64,000 nt of DNA, from positions 186,001-250,000 of the forward strand of contig NZ_MOOY01000006.1 of the NCBI RefSeq assembly GCF_001931685.1, in the 5' to 3' direction. The notes under the pieces are model-generated. The model saw nothing but the letters and a program-made list of their open reading frames with translations. It searched no databases and was not told the origin of the DNA. Every line of letters begins with the position of its first letter. Within the stretch, counting starts at the first letter, position 1. The position numbers and the translations under genes were made by a program. Positions 9,101 through 18,063 of the stretch are shown piece by piece. Source of the DNA: Pararhizobium arenae. Its GTDB lineage: Bacteria; Pseudomonadota; Alphaproteobacteria; Rhizobiales; Rhizobiaceae.

Positions 9101-12100
9101 GCAAGATCGCGCGCCGTACCTGGCGCTACTTCGAGCAGTTCGTGAATGCCGAGCAGAACTTCCTGCCGCCCGACAATTTTCAGGAAACGCCCCATCCGGT
9201 TCTCGCCGAGCGCACGTCGCCCACCAATATCGGCGTTTACCTGCTCTCGGTAATGTCGGCCCGAGACTTCGGCTGGATCGGCTTTGAGGAAACCATCCGC
9301 AGGCTGGAAGAAACGGTCGCCACGATCGACCGGATGCAGAAATTCCGCGGCCACCTGTTTAACTGGTACAAGACCGACACGCTGGAACCGATGGAGCCGA
9401 AATACATTTCGGCGGTCGATTCGGGCAACCTTGCCGGCCACCTGATCGCAGTTTCCTCCATGTGCCGCGACTGGGCAGAAGCCCCTTCCGCGCATGTTCA
9501 GGGCAGCCTTGACGGCATCGGCGACGTCGCGGCCATCCTGAAGGAAACTCTCGCCGAGCTGCCGGACGACCGCAAGACCGTGCGCCCGCTGCGCAAACTG
9601 CTCGACGAGCGCATCACCGGCTTCGAGAACGCCCTGCAGGCGGTGAAGCGCGAGCATGAATTCGCCTCGATCCGGGTCATCAACCTCGCGGTCCTGGCGC
9701 GCGACATGCACAAGCTCGCGGTCAACCTCGATCACGAGGTAAAGAGTGCCAAAAGTACCGAGGTCTCAAACTGGGCGGCGCTGCTCGTCAACACCTGTGA
9801 AGCGCATATCTCGGACGGCGTCTTTGACCTTACGGCCATCGAAAACCTGCGTCAGCGGCTGATCGTTCTGCGCGACCGCACCCGCGATCTCGCCTTCAGC
9901 ATGGATTTCAGCTTCCTGTTCCGCAAGGAGCGTCGTCTGCTGTCGATCGGCTACCGCGTCAACACCGGCGAACTGGACGAGGCCTGCTACGACCTCCTCG
10001 CGTCCGAAGCCCGTCTGACCAGCTTGTTTGCGATCGCAAAGGGCGACCTGCCGACGGAGCATTGGTACAAGCTCGGTCGTCCCGTCGTGCCGGTCGGTGC
10101 GCGCGGCGCCCTGGTGTCGTGGTCCGGATCGATGTTCGAATATCTGATGCCGCCGCTTGTCATGCAGGAGCGTCAGGGCGGCATCCTCAACCAGACCAAC
10201 AATCTGATCGTCCAGGAGCAGATGAACCACGGCCGCCGTCTCGGCACGCCATGGGGCATTTCAGAAGCCGCCTTCAACGCGCGTGACCATGAGTTGACCT
10301 ATCAGTACACCAACTTCGGTGTCCCGACGCTGGGCCTCAAGCGCGGCCTCGGCCAGAACGCCGTCATCGCGCCCTATGCTTCGATCCTCGCCAGCATGTA
10401 CGACCCGAAGGCGGCGCTCGCAAACCTCGATCGTCTTCGCGCAGTGGGCGCACTCGGCGTTTACGGCTTCCACGATGCGGTGGATTATACGCCGACCCGC
10501 GTGCCGGAAGGCCAGACCTGTGCCGTGGTGCGCAACTACTATGCCCACCACCATGGCATGTCGATCGCGGCCGTCGCCAACGTCGTCTTCGAAGGGCGGC
10601 TACGCGAATGGTTCCACGCCGATCCGGTTATCGAGGCGGCCGAACTGCTGCTGCAGGAAAAGGCCCCGCGCGACATCCCGATCATGAACGCCAAGCGCGA
10701 GCCGGAATCGCTGGGCAAAGGCCAGGAAGACCTGCTGCGTCCGGAAGTACGTGTCATCGAGGAGCCGCTGCAGAAGGATCGCGAAACCGTTTTCCTCTCC
10801 AACGGCCATTACGCTGTCATGCTGACCGCGACCGGCTCCGGCTATTCCCGCTGGAATGGCCAGACCGTCGTGCGCTGGAAGCCCGATCCGACGGAAGATC
10901 GCTGGGGCACCTTCCTGTTCCTGCGCGATACGACGACGGGCGAATGGTGGTCCGCCACCGCCGAACCGCGCCGTGCGGCGGGCGAAAAGACCACGACACG
11001 CTTCGGCGACGACAAGGCCGAGTTCATCAAGATCGTTGGTGATATCACCAGCGAGGTCGAGTGCATTGTCGCGACCGAACACGATGCCGAAGGGCGTCGC
11101 CTCACCCTGCTGAACGGAAGCTCGGAAGACCGCTTCATTGAGGTCACCTCCTATGCCGAGCCGGTTTTGACGACCGACGATACCGACAGCGCTCACCCGC
11201 TGTTCGCAAAGATGTTTCTGCGCACCGAGATCGATCCGCGCGGCGATGCAATCCGGGTCAGCCGCAATAAGCGCAGCCCCGGTGAGCCGGATATGGAGAT
11301 TGCCCATCTGGTGGCCGACGATTCCGGTGGCGAACGCCGCACCGAGGCGGAAACCGATCGTCGCAGGTTTGTCGGCGTCGGACGCACGCTCGCCGAGGCC
11401 CAGGCATTTGACGAAGGCGCATCGCTCTCGGGTACGGACGGCTATACGCTCGATCCCGTCATGTCTCTGCGCCGCGTGATCCGCGTGCCTGCCAACAAGA
11501 AGGTCAGCATCGTCTTCTGGACGATCGCAGCGCCGAATCGTGAGCAGGTCGACCGCGCGATCGACCGCTACCGCAACCCCGACAGCTTCAACCACGAGCA
11601 GATTCACGCCTGGACCCGCAGTCAGGTGCAGCTGCGCCATGTCGGCATTACCTCGCAGGAGGCCGCAAGCTTCCAGATGCTCGGCCGCTATCTTGCCTAT
11701 CCCGATATGCAGCTGCGTGCCGATTCGGCGACCGTGCATGCGGGGCTTGGTCCGCAATCGGCCCTGTGGCCGCTGGCGATCTCCGGTGATTTCCCGATCT
11801 TCACGGTCCGCATCAACGATGATGTCGACATGAACATCGCCCGTGAAGCGCTGAAGGCGCAGGAGTATCTGCGTGCTCGCGGCGTAACCGCCGATCTGGT
11901 GATCGTCAACGAGCGCGCCGCTTCCTATGCGCAGGATATGCAGCATGCGCTGGACGCGATGTGCGAAAACCTGCGCCTGCGCGGGGCTTCCGATGGTCCT
12001 CGCCAGCATATCTTCGCGGTGCGCCGCGACATCATGGAGCCTCAAACCTGGTCGGCGCTGCTCTCAGCCTCGCGTGCGGTGTTCCATGCCCGCAACGGCA

Positions 12101-14595
12101 CGCTGTCGGATCAGATCAGTCGCGCCGGCTCGCTCTTCTCATCGTCCTCGAAAGCAAAGTCCACGGGCTCATTGCCCTTAATGGCAGCCATGCCAAAGGA
12201 TGAGATCAAGGTGGAGATTTCCGGCGAAGGCCTGGATTTCTGGAACGGTTATGGCGGTTTCTCCCACGACGGACGCGAATATGTCACTCGTCTGCGCGGC
12301 GGGGAAGCAACGCCCCAGCCCTGGATCAACGTCATCTCCAACGAGACATTCGGTTTCCATGTGGCCGCCGAAGGCGCTGCCTTTACCTGGAGCCGCAATT
12401 CGCGCGACTACCAACTGACCCCCTGGACCAATGATCCCGTCAGCAACCGCCCGGGCGAGGCGATCTTTGTCCGCGACATGGAAAGCGGTTCGGTCGTGAC
12501 GCCTTATGGCAGCCTGTCGCGCCGCGGCTCGACTGTGTTCGAAACCCGTCACGGACTTGGATACTCGATTTTCGAAAGCAAGCAGGACGATCTTTCGCTT
12601 GAGGTAACCCAGACCGTGCATCGTACGCTGCCGGTCAAGGCTGTCCGCCTGAAGCTTCGCAATGACGCATCGGGCGAGCGCAACCTCAAGGTCTACGGCT
12701 ATCTCGAATGGGTGCTCGGCAACAACCGGTCGAAGACCGCGCCGTTCGTGCTGTCGAAGCATGACGACGTGACCGGAGCACTGCTCGCGACCAATCCTTA
12801 CAGCATCGACTATTCCGGCCGCACGAGCTTCTTCGTCGCAAGCGAAACCGTAAGCGGCTTCACCGCCAGCCGGCGTGAGTTCCTTGGCCGCAGTGGCGGC
12901 ATCCAGGCGCCGGGTGCCGTTCTTTCCGGCTCCACGCTTTCGGGTGCAACCGAAGCTGACGGGGATCCCTGTGCCGCTCTGGCGCTCGATCTTACGCTAA
13001 AGGCTGGCGAAGTCAGGGAAATAACCTTCCTCGTCGGTGATGGAGACGATGAAGAGCAGGCTCGGGATATCATCGGGCAAGCGCTCAAGGTATCGGTCGA
13101 TTCGATGCTGGAAGAGGCGAAAGCCTATTGGGCCGACTTTACCAACGTCCTGACGGTCGACACACCGGACAAGGCATTCAACGCGATGGTCAATGCCTGG
13201 CTTCCCTATCAGAGCCTCGGTTGCCGCGTCCTCGCGCGTTCCGCATTTTATCAGGCCAGCGGCGCCTTCGGTTTCCGCGACCAGTTGCAGGATACGCTTG
13301 CGTTTCTGGTCCATCGTCCGGAACTGGCTCGTGCGCAAATTCTCAACGCCGCCGCCCGGCAGTTCCCGGAAGGGGACGTTCTGCACTGGTGGCTGCCTGG
13401 AAATGGCGCAGGCGTACGTACCCTGATCTCGGACGATGTGGTCTGGCTCGGCCATGCCGTGCAGTATTACTGCAAGGTCACCGGCACGAAGGACATTCTC
13501 GACGAGCAGATCGCCTTCATTGAAGGTCCGGCTCTGGCGGAAGGCCAGCACGACAGCTTCTTTCAACCTGCGGTTTCCGAGCAGAAGGCTGGCCTCTACG
13601 AGCATTGCGCCGTCGCTCTCGACCTTGCCATTCAGCGCACAGGAGAAAACGGCCTACCCCTGATCCTTGGCGGCGACTGGAACGACGGCATGAACCGCGT
13701 CGGCATTGAAGGGCGCGGCACAAGTGTCTGGCTGGGCTGGTTCCTCGCCGCCACTTTGCGCTCGTTCATCGTGATTGCGCAGGAACGCGCGGACACAACC
13801 CGCGTCGCAGCCTGGGAAAAGCATCTGGAAACGCTCAAGGCGGCCCTCGAAACGGCTGGCTGGGATGGCAGCCATTATCGTCGCGGCTACTACGATGATG
13901 GCACGCCGCTTGGCACCGCCGAGGCAAGCCAATGCCGGATCGACTCGATCGCGCAGTCTTGGAGCGTGCTCTCAGCGGAAGGCGATCCGGAGCGATCGCG
14001 TCAGGCGATGGACGCGGTTCTCGCCGAACTTGCCGATTTCGATCACCAGATCATCCGGCTGTTCACGCCGCCGCTCTCCGGCACAGCGCAGGATCCCGGC
14101 TATATCAAGGGTTATCCACCAGGCGTTCGTGAAAACGGCGGGCAATATACCCATGCAGCGACCTGGGTCGTTCTGGCGCTGGCCGCGCAAGGGCGGGCGG
14201 ACGACGCCTGGCATGCGTTCGAAATGCTAAACCCGGTCAACCATGCCAAGGACCGGGACGCTGCCGATCTCTATCGGGTGGAACCCTATGTGGTCGCCGC
14301 CGATATTTACGGCGAGGGCGCTCTTTCCGGCCGCGGCGGCTGGACCTGGTACACAGGCTCTGCCGCGTGGCTTTACAGGGCAGCTGTCGAGGGCATTCTC
14401 GGTATTCGCAAGCGTGGTGACGAGCTGATTGTCGATCCCGCGCTGCCCCAGAGCTGGAGCGGCTTCAGCGCCAAGCTGCGTATCGATGGGAAGGTTCGCG
14501 AAATTTCCGTGAGCCGCAACGCCGACGGTACGGTTGCCGCCAGCATCGATAATAAAACTGTCACAAAAAACGCGCATGAAAGCACATTGCTTTAG
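6106..14595 (+). CDS. chvB: Cyclic beta-1,2-glucan synthase
   Basis: Giant inner-membrane enzyme of 2829 aa that initiates, elongates, cyclises and sizes cyclic beta-1,2-glucan from UDP-glucose (called ndvB in Sinorhizobium). Membrane segments are visible near residues 408-430, 445-460, 805-850 and 935-970. Between them lies the GT84-type catalytic part with TLDSDTRLMRD (about 622) and QHRWARGDWQ (about 770). The long C-terminus ends in a GH94-like phosphorylase domain with GGDWNDGMNRVG (about 2522), whose aspartate matches the general acid of that family. I chose ATG 6106 (MLEKNTNVPRDAE) over the upstream ATG 5932, because family similarity appears to begin there and the length then fits the roughly 2830 aa of NdvB. 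No strong Shine-Dalgarno sequence is visible. The product acts in osmoadaptation, motility and plant attachment. Confidence 0.95.
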   Translation: MLEKNTNVPRDAESRQIDFNDSIRSTYFSIEELRACGLNLAVNGVSTLPAFFPLDFHARHRENENEIFRVYKVIARDVEAGASITPAAEWLLDNHYVVEEAIQEVRRDFPRKFYRQLPTINVDGATIPRSLALAWLHVAHTHGNVSRENLTAMVEGFQEHGTFKIGELWALPSLLRFVLIENLRRIAIRVDRSRGMRRKANDIADQVIRLNDTEKVKVLLKEIEPLSADNTFVAQLLYRLRDGSQTSGLVINWLEEQLEKRDSDVESALLAEQNRLSSGNATMSNIIRSLREIDDNDWAVWFESVSKLDEALRQGSDYSALDFGSRNKYRNTIERLARRSGHTELEVTELALSMVRGESGTPQEDGSLRQANVGEFLVGKKRRLLEARIGYRPTVVQRIVRASRKLDWMAIAGPNILLTILAMVLVYIFVSPMDIPSGAKLIMLLLFALPASEGAMGLFNTLVTFFVTPSRLVGYEFLEGIPEDARTLVVVPCLISKRDHVDELVRNLEVHYLANPRGEVYYALVSDWADSQVEETTADIEVLDYAKGEIATLAARYAHDGRTRFYLLHRRRLYNESEGAWMGWERKRGKLHELNLLLRGDKDTSFLVGANTVPDNVQYVMTLDSDTRLMRDAVTKLVGKLYHPINRPVVDPETQTVVAGYSILQPRVTPSLTTGSEASAFQRIFSANRGIDPYVFTVSDVYQDIAGEGTFTGKGLYHVDAFETAIKGKIEENAVLSHDLLEGSLSRCALVTDVELVEDFPIRYEVEMSRQHRWARGDWQLLPYIINPKNGLSALGRWKMYDNLRRSLIPIAWLVASVMGWYYMEPTQALIWQFVLIFSLFVAPTLSLLSSIMPRRSDIVARAHLHAVLSEIQSANAQVALRIVFIAHSAAMMADAIMRSLYRTFVSGKLMLEWRTAAQVQSSAADSTIWDYYRSMWTAPALALVSLALAAISDTGLPFIGIPFAALWIASPAIAWFVSQSAETEDQLVVSEHVVGEFRKIARRTWRYFEQFVNAEQNFLPPDNFQETPHPVLAERTSPTNIGVYLLSVMSARDFGWIGFEETIRRLEETVATIDRMQKFRGHLFNWYKTDTLEPMEPKYISAVDSGNLAGHLIAVSSMCRDWAEAPSAHVQGSLDGIGDVAAILKETLAELPDDRKTVRPLRKLLDERITGFENALQAVKREHEFASIRVINLAVLARDMHKLAVNLDHEVKSAKSTEVSNWAALLVNTCEAHISDGVFDLTAIENLRQRLIVLRDRTRDLAFSMDFSFLFRKERRLLSIGYRVNTGELDEACYDLLASEARLTSLFAIAKGDLPTEHWYKLGRPVVPVGARGALVSWSGSMFEYLMPPLVMQERQGGILNQTNNLIVQEQMNHGRRLGTPWGISEAAFNARDHELTYQYTNFGVPTLGLKRGLGQNAVIAPYASILASMYDPKAALANLDRLRAVGALGVYGFHDAVDYTPTRVPEGQTCAVVRNYYAHHHGMSIAAVANVVFEGRLREWFHADPVIEAAELLLQEKAPRDIPIMNAKREPESLGKGQEDLLRPEVRVIEEPLQKDRETVFLSNGHYAVMLTATGSGYSRWNGQTVVRWKPDPTEDRWGTFLFLRDTTTGEWWSATAEPRRAAGEKTTTRFGDDKAEFIKIVGDITSEVECIVATEHDAEGRRLTLLNGSSEDRFIEVTSYAEPVLTTDDTDSAHPLFAKMFLRTEIDPRGDAIRVSRNKRSPGEPDMEIAHLVADDSGGERRTEAETDRRRFVGVGRTLAEAQAFDEGASLSGTDGYTLDPVMSLRRVIRVPANKKVSIVFWTIAAPNREQVDRAIDRYRNPDSFNHEQIHAWTRSQVQLRHVGITSQEAASFQMLGRYLAYPDMQLRADSATVHAGLGPQSALWPLAISGDFPIFTVRINDDVDMNIAREALKAQEYLRARGVTADLVIVNERAASYAQDMQHALDAMCENLRLRGASDGPRQHIFAVRRDIMEPQTWSALLSASRAVFHARNGTLSDQISRAGSLFSSSSKAKSTGSLPLMAAMPKDEIKVEISGEGLDFWNGYGGFSHDGREYVTRLRGGEATPQPWINVISNETFGFHVAAEGAAFTWSRNSRDYQLTPWTNDPVSNRPGEAIFVRDMESGSVVTPYGSLSRRGSTVFETRHGLGYSIFESKQDDLSLEVTQTVHRTLPVKAVRLKLRNDASGERNLKVYGYLEWVLGNNRSKTAPFVLSKHDDVTGALLATNPYSIDYSGRTSFFVASETVSGFTASRREFLGRSGGIQAPGAVLSGSTLSGATEADGDPCAALALDLTLKAGEVREITFLVGDGDDEEQARDIIGQALKVSVDSMLEEAKAYWADFTNVLTVDTPDKAFNAMVNAWLPYQSLGCRVLARSAFYQASGAFGFRDQLQDTLAFLVHRPELARAQILNAAARQFPEGDVLHWWLPGNGAGVRTLISDDVVWLGHAVQYYCKVTGTKDILDEQIAFIEGPALAEGQHDSFFQPAVSEQKAGLYEHCAVALDLAIQRTGENGLPLILGGDWNDGMNRVGIEGRGTSVWLGWFLAATLRSFIVIAQERADTTRVAAWEKHLETLKAALETAGWDGSHYRRGYYDDGTPLGTAEASQCRIDSIAQSWSVLSAEGDPERSRQAMDAVLAELADFDHQIIRLFTPPLSGTAQDPGYIKGYPPGVRENGGQYTHAATWVVLALAAQGRADDAWHAFEMLNPVNHAKDRDAADLYRVEPYVVAADIYGEGALSGRGGWTWYTGSAAWLYRAAVEGILGIRKRGDELIVDPALPQSWSGFSAKLRIDGKVREISVSRNADGTVAASIDNKTVTKNAHESTLL

Positions 14596-14611
14596 CCGCC
14601 GTGACGGCCTG

Positions 14612-14640
14612 AACCGGCCTTGCTGATGCAAGGCCGGTTT
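14612..14640 (+). terminator. Hairpin terminator after chvB
   Basis: AACCGGCCTTG (14612-14622), a 6-nt loop, then CAAGGCCGGTT and one more T. The stem is a perfect 11 bp but the T-run is short. It begins 17 nt after the chvB stop and probably separates chvB from opgC, perhaps only partially. Confidence 0.6.
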
Positions 14641-14701
14641 CCCGAACATTCGATCGGAACATTCGCGACGGGGCGGGGCGCCACAATGCGAGCGACGATG
14701 A

Positions 14702-15853
14702 ATGCTTCAGAGAATGCATCTTGCGACCGGCGGCGACACGGCGAATGCGGTGCCTGTGGTACAGCGCGATTCGCGGCTTGACGTCTGCCGCGCCCTCTGC
14801 CTGTTGATGATCTTCATCAACCATGTGCCGGGACAATATTTCGAATATCTCACGTCGAAGAATTTCGGATTTTCCGATTCTGCCGAAGCTTTCGTGCTGA
14901 TCTCCGGCCTTTCTGCCGGTGTGGCCTACGGTCGGAAGTTCGTTTTGGGCAACCGCCTCGCGATCAGCATCCGCGTCTGGCGCAGGGCCTTCTCGCTTTA
15001 CATTGCCCATATTATGACCAGCATCATCACGTTGGCGATCTTCGCCGGTGGCGCGCTTTATTTTGGCCGGCACGATCTTGTCGGTGAGATCAACATCCTG
15101 CCCATCGTCCAGAACACGGAACAAGGCCTTGTCGCCATGGTGCTGCTGGGTCATCAACTCGGCTATAACAACATCCTGTCGATGTATGCGGTGCTGTTCC
15201 TCATGCTGCCGGGCATGCTTTGGCTGCGTTCGAAAAGCGCCCTGCTTTTGCTGATCCTCTCGGGGACCTTATGGCTTTTCGCCGGAATCTATCAAATTGC
15301 ACCTGTGAATTTCCTGGATGAGGGATACTGGTTTCTCAATCCCTGGTCCTGGCAGTTCCTGTTTGTCATCGGCGTCGTAGCGATGATGCACGTCAGGGAA
15401 GGCGGTCAACTGCCGCGGCATCCGCTGCTGATCGGGCTGGCGGCAGGCTATGTCGCCCTCTCCTTCTGCTGGGTTGTTTTTTCCTGGTGGAGCATCGATT
15501 TTTCCTACGGCCTGCCAGCCGTACTGACCGGCTTCGACAAGACCTTCTTGTCGTCACCAAGGCTTCTTCATGTGTTGGCGATTGCTTATCTTTTCGCCGT
15601 CCTTCCACCGCTCGGCGCCCTCGTAAGGCTCAGGATCGACCATCCTCTGGTGGTGATCGGGCGTCACTCGCTCCCGGTTTTCATTTTCGGCACGATACTG
15701 GCCATGGTCGGCCAAGTTTTCGTTTTCGTGACCGACAAGAACGCCATTCTGGGCACGGTCTATGTCGCCGCGGGTATCGGGCTTCACTTCGCTTATGCGC
15801 GCTATCTCGACTGGCTAGGTTCGGTCTCTTCGGGCGCGGCAGCGCGGGCCTGA
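14702..15853 (+). CDS. opgC: OpgC-family membrane protein (glucan substituent transferase)
   Basis: Integral membrane protein of 383 aa with about ten hydrophobic segments spread over the whole length. The N-terminal RDSRLDVCRALCLLMIFINH pattern is typical of the OpgC family, which is related to acyltransferase_3 proteins. OpgC of Rhodobacter sphaeroides is needed to succinylate osmoregulated periplasmic glucans. Its location between the cyclic glucan synthase and the convergent exporter strongly suggests that it decorates cyclic beta-1,2-glucan with an anionic group such as succinyl. The exact substituent is not readable from sequence. The start at 14702 is the first in-frame ATG; a second ATG four codons later is possible. 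It is separated from chvB by a hairpin and 106 nt. Confidence 0.82.
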   Translation: MLQRMHLATGGDTANAVPVVQRDSRLDVCRALCLLMIFINHVPGQYFEYLTSKNFGFSDSAEAFVLISGLSAGVAYGRKFVLGNRLAISIRVWRRAFSLYIAHIMTSIITLAIFAGGALYFGRHDLVGEINILPIVQNTEQGLVAMVLLGHQLGYNNILSMYAVLFLMLPGMLWLRSKSALLLLILSGTLWLFAGIYQIAPVNFLDEGYWFLNPWSWQFLFVIGVVAMMHVREGGQLPRHPLLIGLAAGYVALSFCWVVFSWWSIDFSYGLPAVLTGFDKTFLSSPRLLHVLAIAYLFAVLPPLGALVRLRIDHPLVVIGRHSLPVFIFGTILAMVGQVFVFVTDKNAILGTVYVAAGIGLHFAYARYLDWLGSVSSGAAARA

Positions 15854-15861
15854 AACGAAAA

Positions 15862-15881
15862 GACCCTGCCGAAGCAGGGTC
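15862..15881 (-). terminator. Intrinsic terminator of chvA
   Basis: GACCCTGC (15862-15869), a 4-nt loop, then GCAGGGTC. Read on the minus strand it is followed by TTTTCG, so it fits best as the chvA terminator. It lies between the convergent ends of opgC and chvA and may also slow opgC transcripts. Confidence 0.65.
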
Positions 15882-15910
15882 CAGAGATCATTCGGGGCGG
15901 CTTGGCCCGA

Positions 15911-17677
15911 TCAGGCGGCCGTATGGCTCATACGAACATCGACGTCCGTCAGGATGCCACTGGCACGAAGCAGGGCGGCAAAGCGGCCATTGCTGTGGCT
16001 CAGCTCATTGAACCCACCCATTTCGACAATGCGACCGTGATCCATGAAGATCACCAGATCGGCCTCCCGCACAGTCGACAGACGGTGCGCAATGATAAAG
16101 GTCGTGCGATCCTTGCGCAGATTGTCGATCGCCGTCTTCACGCGGTTTTCGGTTTCGACGTCGAGGGCCGAGGTGGCCTCATCGAGCACGAGGATCGGCG
16201 CGTTCTTCAGGATCGCGCGAGCAATGGCGATACGCTGGCGCTCACCGCCGGACAGACGGTTGCCGCGCTCGCCGACGTGGGTATCGTAGCCACCCTGACG
16301 ACCTTCGATAAAGTCGGCAGCCGCAGCGGCCTCAGCAGCACGCACGACGTCATCATGCGAGGCATCTTCACGGCCGAGCTTGATGTTTTCGCAGATCGAG
16401 CGGTTCAGCAAGCCGGCATCCTGGAACACGGTGGCGATCGAACGACGCAGCGACTTGCGGGTCACGGTCGAGATATCGACACCATCGACAAGAATCTTGC
16501 CGGAAGCAGGCTCATGGACGCGCTGAAGCAGGTTGACGAGCGTTGTCTTGCCGGCACCGGTCGGACCGACGATCGCAATCGTCTGGCCGGCCTTCGCCGT
16601 AAACGAAACATTGTGCAGGCCTTCGTTAGAATTTGCGAAGTTGAACGATACATCGCGAAATTCGACTTCGCCCTTCACATGGTTCAGTTCACCGGCATCG
16701 GCAGCTTCTTCGCGCTCACGCACCGAGTCTTCGAGAACAAAGAAGTCCTCCAGCTTGGCGCGGGCTTCGAAGATTTGCGTGACAAACGCTTTCATCTGGT
16801 CGAGGCGACCGATGAGCAGGCCGGCAAAGCCGATGAAGGCAATGACGTCGCCGATGCCAAGCTCGCCACGCTGCACGAGAACCGTACCGATCACGAGGAT
16901 GGCCATCATGGAGATGGTCGATGCCATGCGGTTCAGCGCCGATGCCAGCGCCCACCAGTCGAGGACCGGCAGCTGGGCCGAGATCAGCTTGCTGGTGAAC
17001 TCCTTGAGCGCACGGGTTTCCGCTTCGATGCGGTTGTAGCTGTGCACGACCGAAACATTGCTGATCGAATCGGAAACATGGGAGAATACGGTATGGTAAT
17101 GGTCTTCGACGGCGGCTTGGCCTTCCTTCGTCTTACTCATCACCACCTTGCCGATGATGATATAAAGGATGCCGAGGACGAGCAGGACAGCAGACAGGCG
17201 CAGGTCCATGGCCATAGCGGTCGGGACGAGAAGAATAAGGGCCACGGCAGTCGCCAGGTGCTGGCGCATGAATTCGAGCCAAAGGCCGAACAGCGTTTCG
17301 CAGGCGCGCAAGAGGGTGTGAAGCGCATTCGACGTGCCGCGGTGACTATGCCACGACAGCGGCATGGCAATGATACGCCCAAAGGCCTCGGTAATCAGCG
17401 TCGAGCGGCGGGTATGGGCGAGCCTGTCCGCCTCACGGGCGACCAGAACGAAGGCGACGGTGTTGAAAACGCCGAGCCCTGCCCACAGGAAGAGCATGGA
17501 AGACACGCCTTCGTTGGAAGAGATCGCGTCAATGATACGACCGAAGAGAACAGGTTCGGCAATGGTGATCGCAGCGAGCACGACATTGGCCAGCACAATC
17601 GCCGACACTCGAAACTTATGAACGCCTAGATACTGAAGCGCTCTTGCATAGACCTGAAACAACGACACGGTCTTCAT
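15911..17677 (-). CDS. chvA: Cyclic beta-1,2-glucan ABC exporter (membrane plus ATPase half-transporter)
   Basis: Half-size ABC exporter of 588 aa, which is the known length of ChvA/NdvA. An N-terminal six-helix domain (roughly residues 20-310) is fused to an ATPase domain with Walker A GPTGAGKTTL, the signature LSGGERQR and Walker B with DEATSALD. It would work as a homodimer and move cyclic beta-1,2-glucan across the inner membrane to the periplasm. The open frame extends 63 codons upstream, but that part has no membrane or family character. I start at ATG 17677 (MKTVSLFQVYARAL), preceded directly by AAGGA. It is convergent with chvB-opgC, so synthesis and export are separately transcribed. 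Confidence 0.95.
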   Translation of the reverse strand: MKTVSLFQVYARALQYLGVHKFRVSAIVLANVVLAAITIAEPVLFGRIIDAISSNEGVSSMLFLWAGLGVFNTVAFVLVAREADRLAHTRRSTLITEAFGRIIAMPLSWHSHRGTSNALHTLLRACETLFGLWLEFMRQHLATAVALILLVPTAMAMDLRLSAVLLVLGILYIIIGKVVMSKTKEGQAAVEDHYHTVFSHVSDSISNVSVVHSYNRIEAETRALKEFTSKLISAQLPVLDWWALASALNRMASTISMMAILVIGTVLVQRGELGIGDVIAFIGFAGLLIGRLDQMKAFVTQIFEARAKLEDFFVLEDSVREREEAADAGELNHVKGEVEFRDVSFNFANSNEGLHNVSFTAKAGQTIAIVGPTGAGKTTLVNLLQRVHEPASGKILVDGVDISTVTRKSLRRSIATVFQDAGLLNRSICENIKLGREDASHDDVVRAAEAAAAADFIEGRQGGYDTHVGERGNRLSGGERQRIAIARAILKNAPILVLDEATSALDVETENRVKTAIDNLRKDRTTFIIAHRLSTVREADLVIFMDHGRIVEMGGFNELSHSNGRFAALLRASGILTDVDVRMSHTAA

Positions 17678-17742
17678 TCCTTGTTGCCAACTATCGGGTG
17701 CGGCGTCGTCTCTGCGCCGCAGGGCAATCGACCTCTCCTGTT

Positions 17743-17780
17743 CCCGTTCCAGCGACTGCGCGTGAACGTTTTGGAACGGG
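17743..17780. repeat. 9-bp inverted repeat in the chvA leader
   Basis: CCCGTTCCA and its exact complement TGGAACGGG are separated by 20 nt, about 66-103 nt upstream of the chvA start. It could be an operator or a leader stem-loop; nothing further can be said. Confidence 0.4.
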
Positions 17781-17976
17781 ACTGGAAAATCTGCCCTATT
17801 CAATCCATCGGTAAGGTCGGCTAAACAGTCTGCAGGCCGCGCGAACAAAACAGACTTAAGCTTCAACCCGGCTTGCGCCGCGTGTGAATTCCATAGTTTG
17901 CTATTGTTTCTCTATTGCAGTGACCTGCGTGACACGTTTATGCCGTACCTTGACGTAACGTTTGGGATTATCGCGG

Positions 17977-18018
17977 TTGCAACATGAATGAGTGCTGAAC
18001 GGCATATTCATGCTGCAA
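17977..18018. promoter_or_regulatory. Near-perfect 13-bp inverted repeat upstream of luxR
   Basis: TTGCAACATGAAT (17977-17989) faces ATTCATGCTGCAA (18006-18018), with one mismatched pair and a 16-nt centre. It ends 45 nt before the luxR start. The spacing is larger than a classical 18-20 bp lux box, so it may be two half-sites, a stem-loop in the 5' leader, or the site of another regulator. Confidence 0.45.
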
Positions 18019-18063
18019 TGCAAGGTGAATCGGCGGGGGTGGCATGATCCGAGGGGATTTCGA

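Larger units (their letters stand above)
17678..18063. promoter_or_regulatory. Divergent regulatory region chvA / luxR (386 bases)
   Basis: No gene seen. It contains two inverted repeats: CCCGTTCCA at 17743-17751 facing TGGAACGGG at 17772-17780, in the chvA leader, and a longer one at 17977-18018 just upstream of luxR. A TTGACG near 17951 could be a -35 element for luxR. The promoter assignment is weak; the repeats are directly visible. Confidence 0.45.

Noticed and set aside
15902-17629. Open frame of 575 codons antisense to chvA
   Set aside because: Mirror of the exporter coding region; no recognisable domain and no ribosome site.
17678-17866. N-terminal extension of ChvA by 63 residues
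   Set aside because: ChvA/NdvA is 588 aa from ATG 17677; the extension is hydrophilic and has no counterpart in the family.
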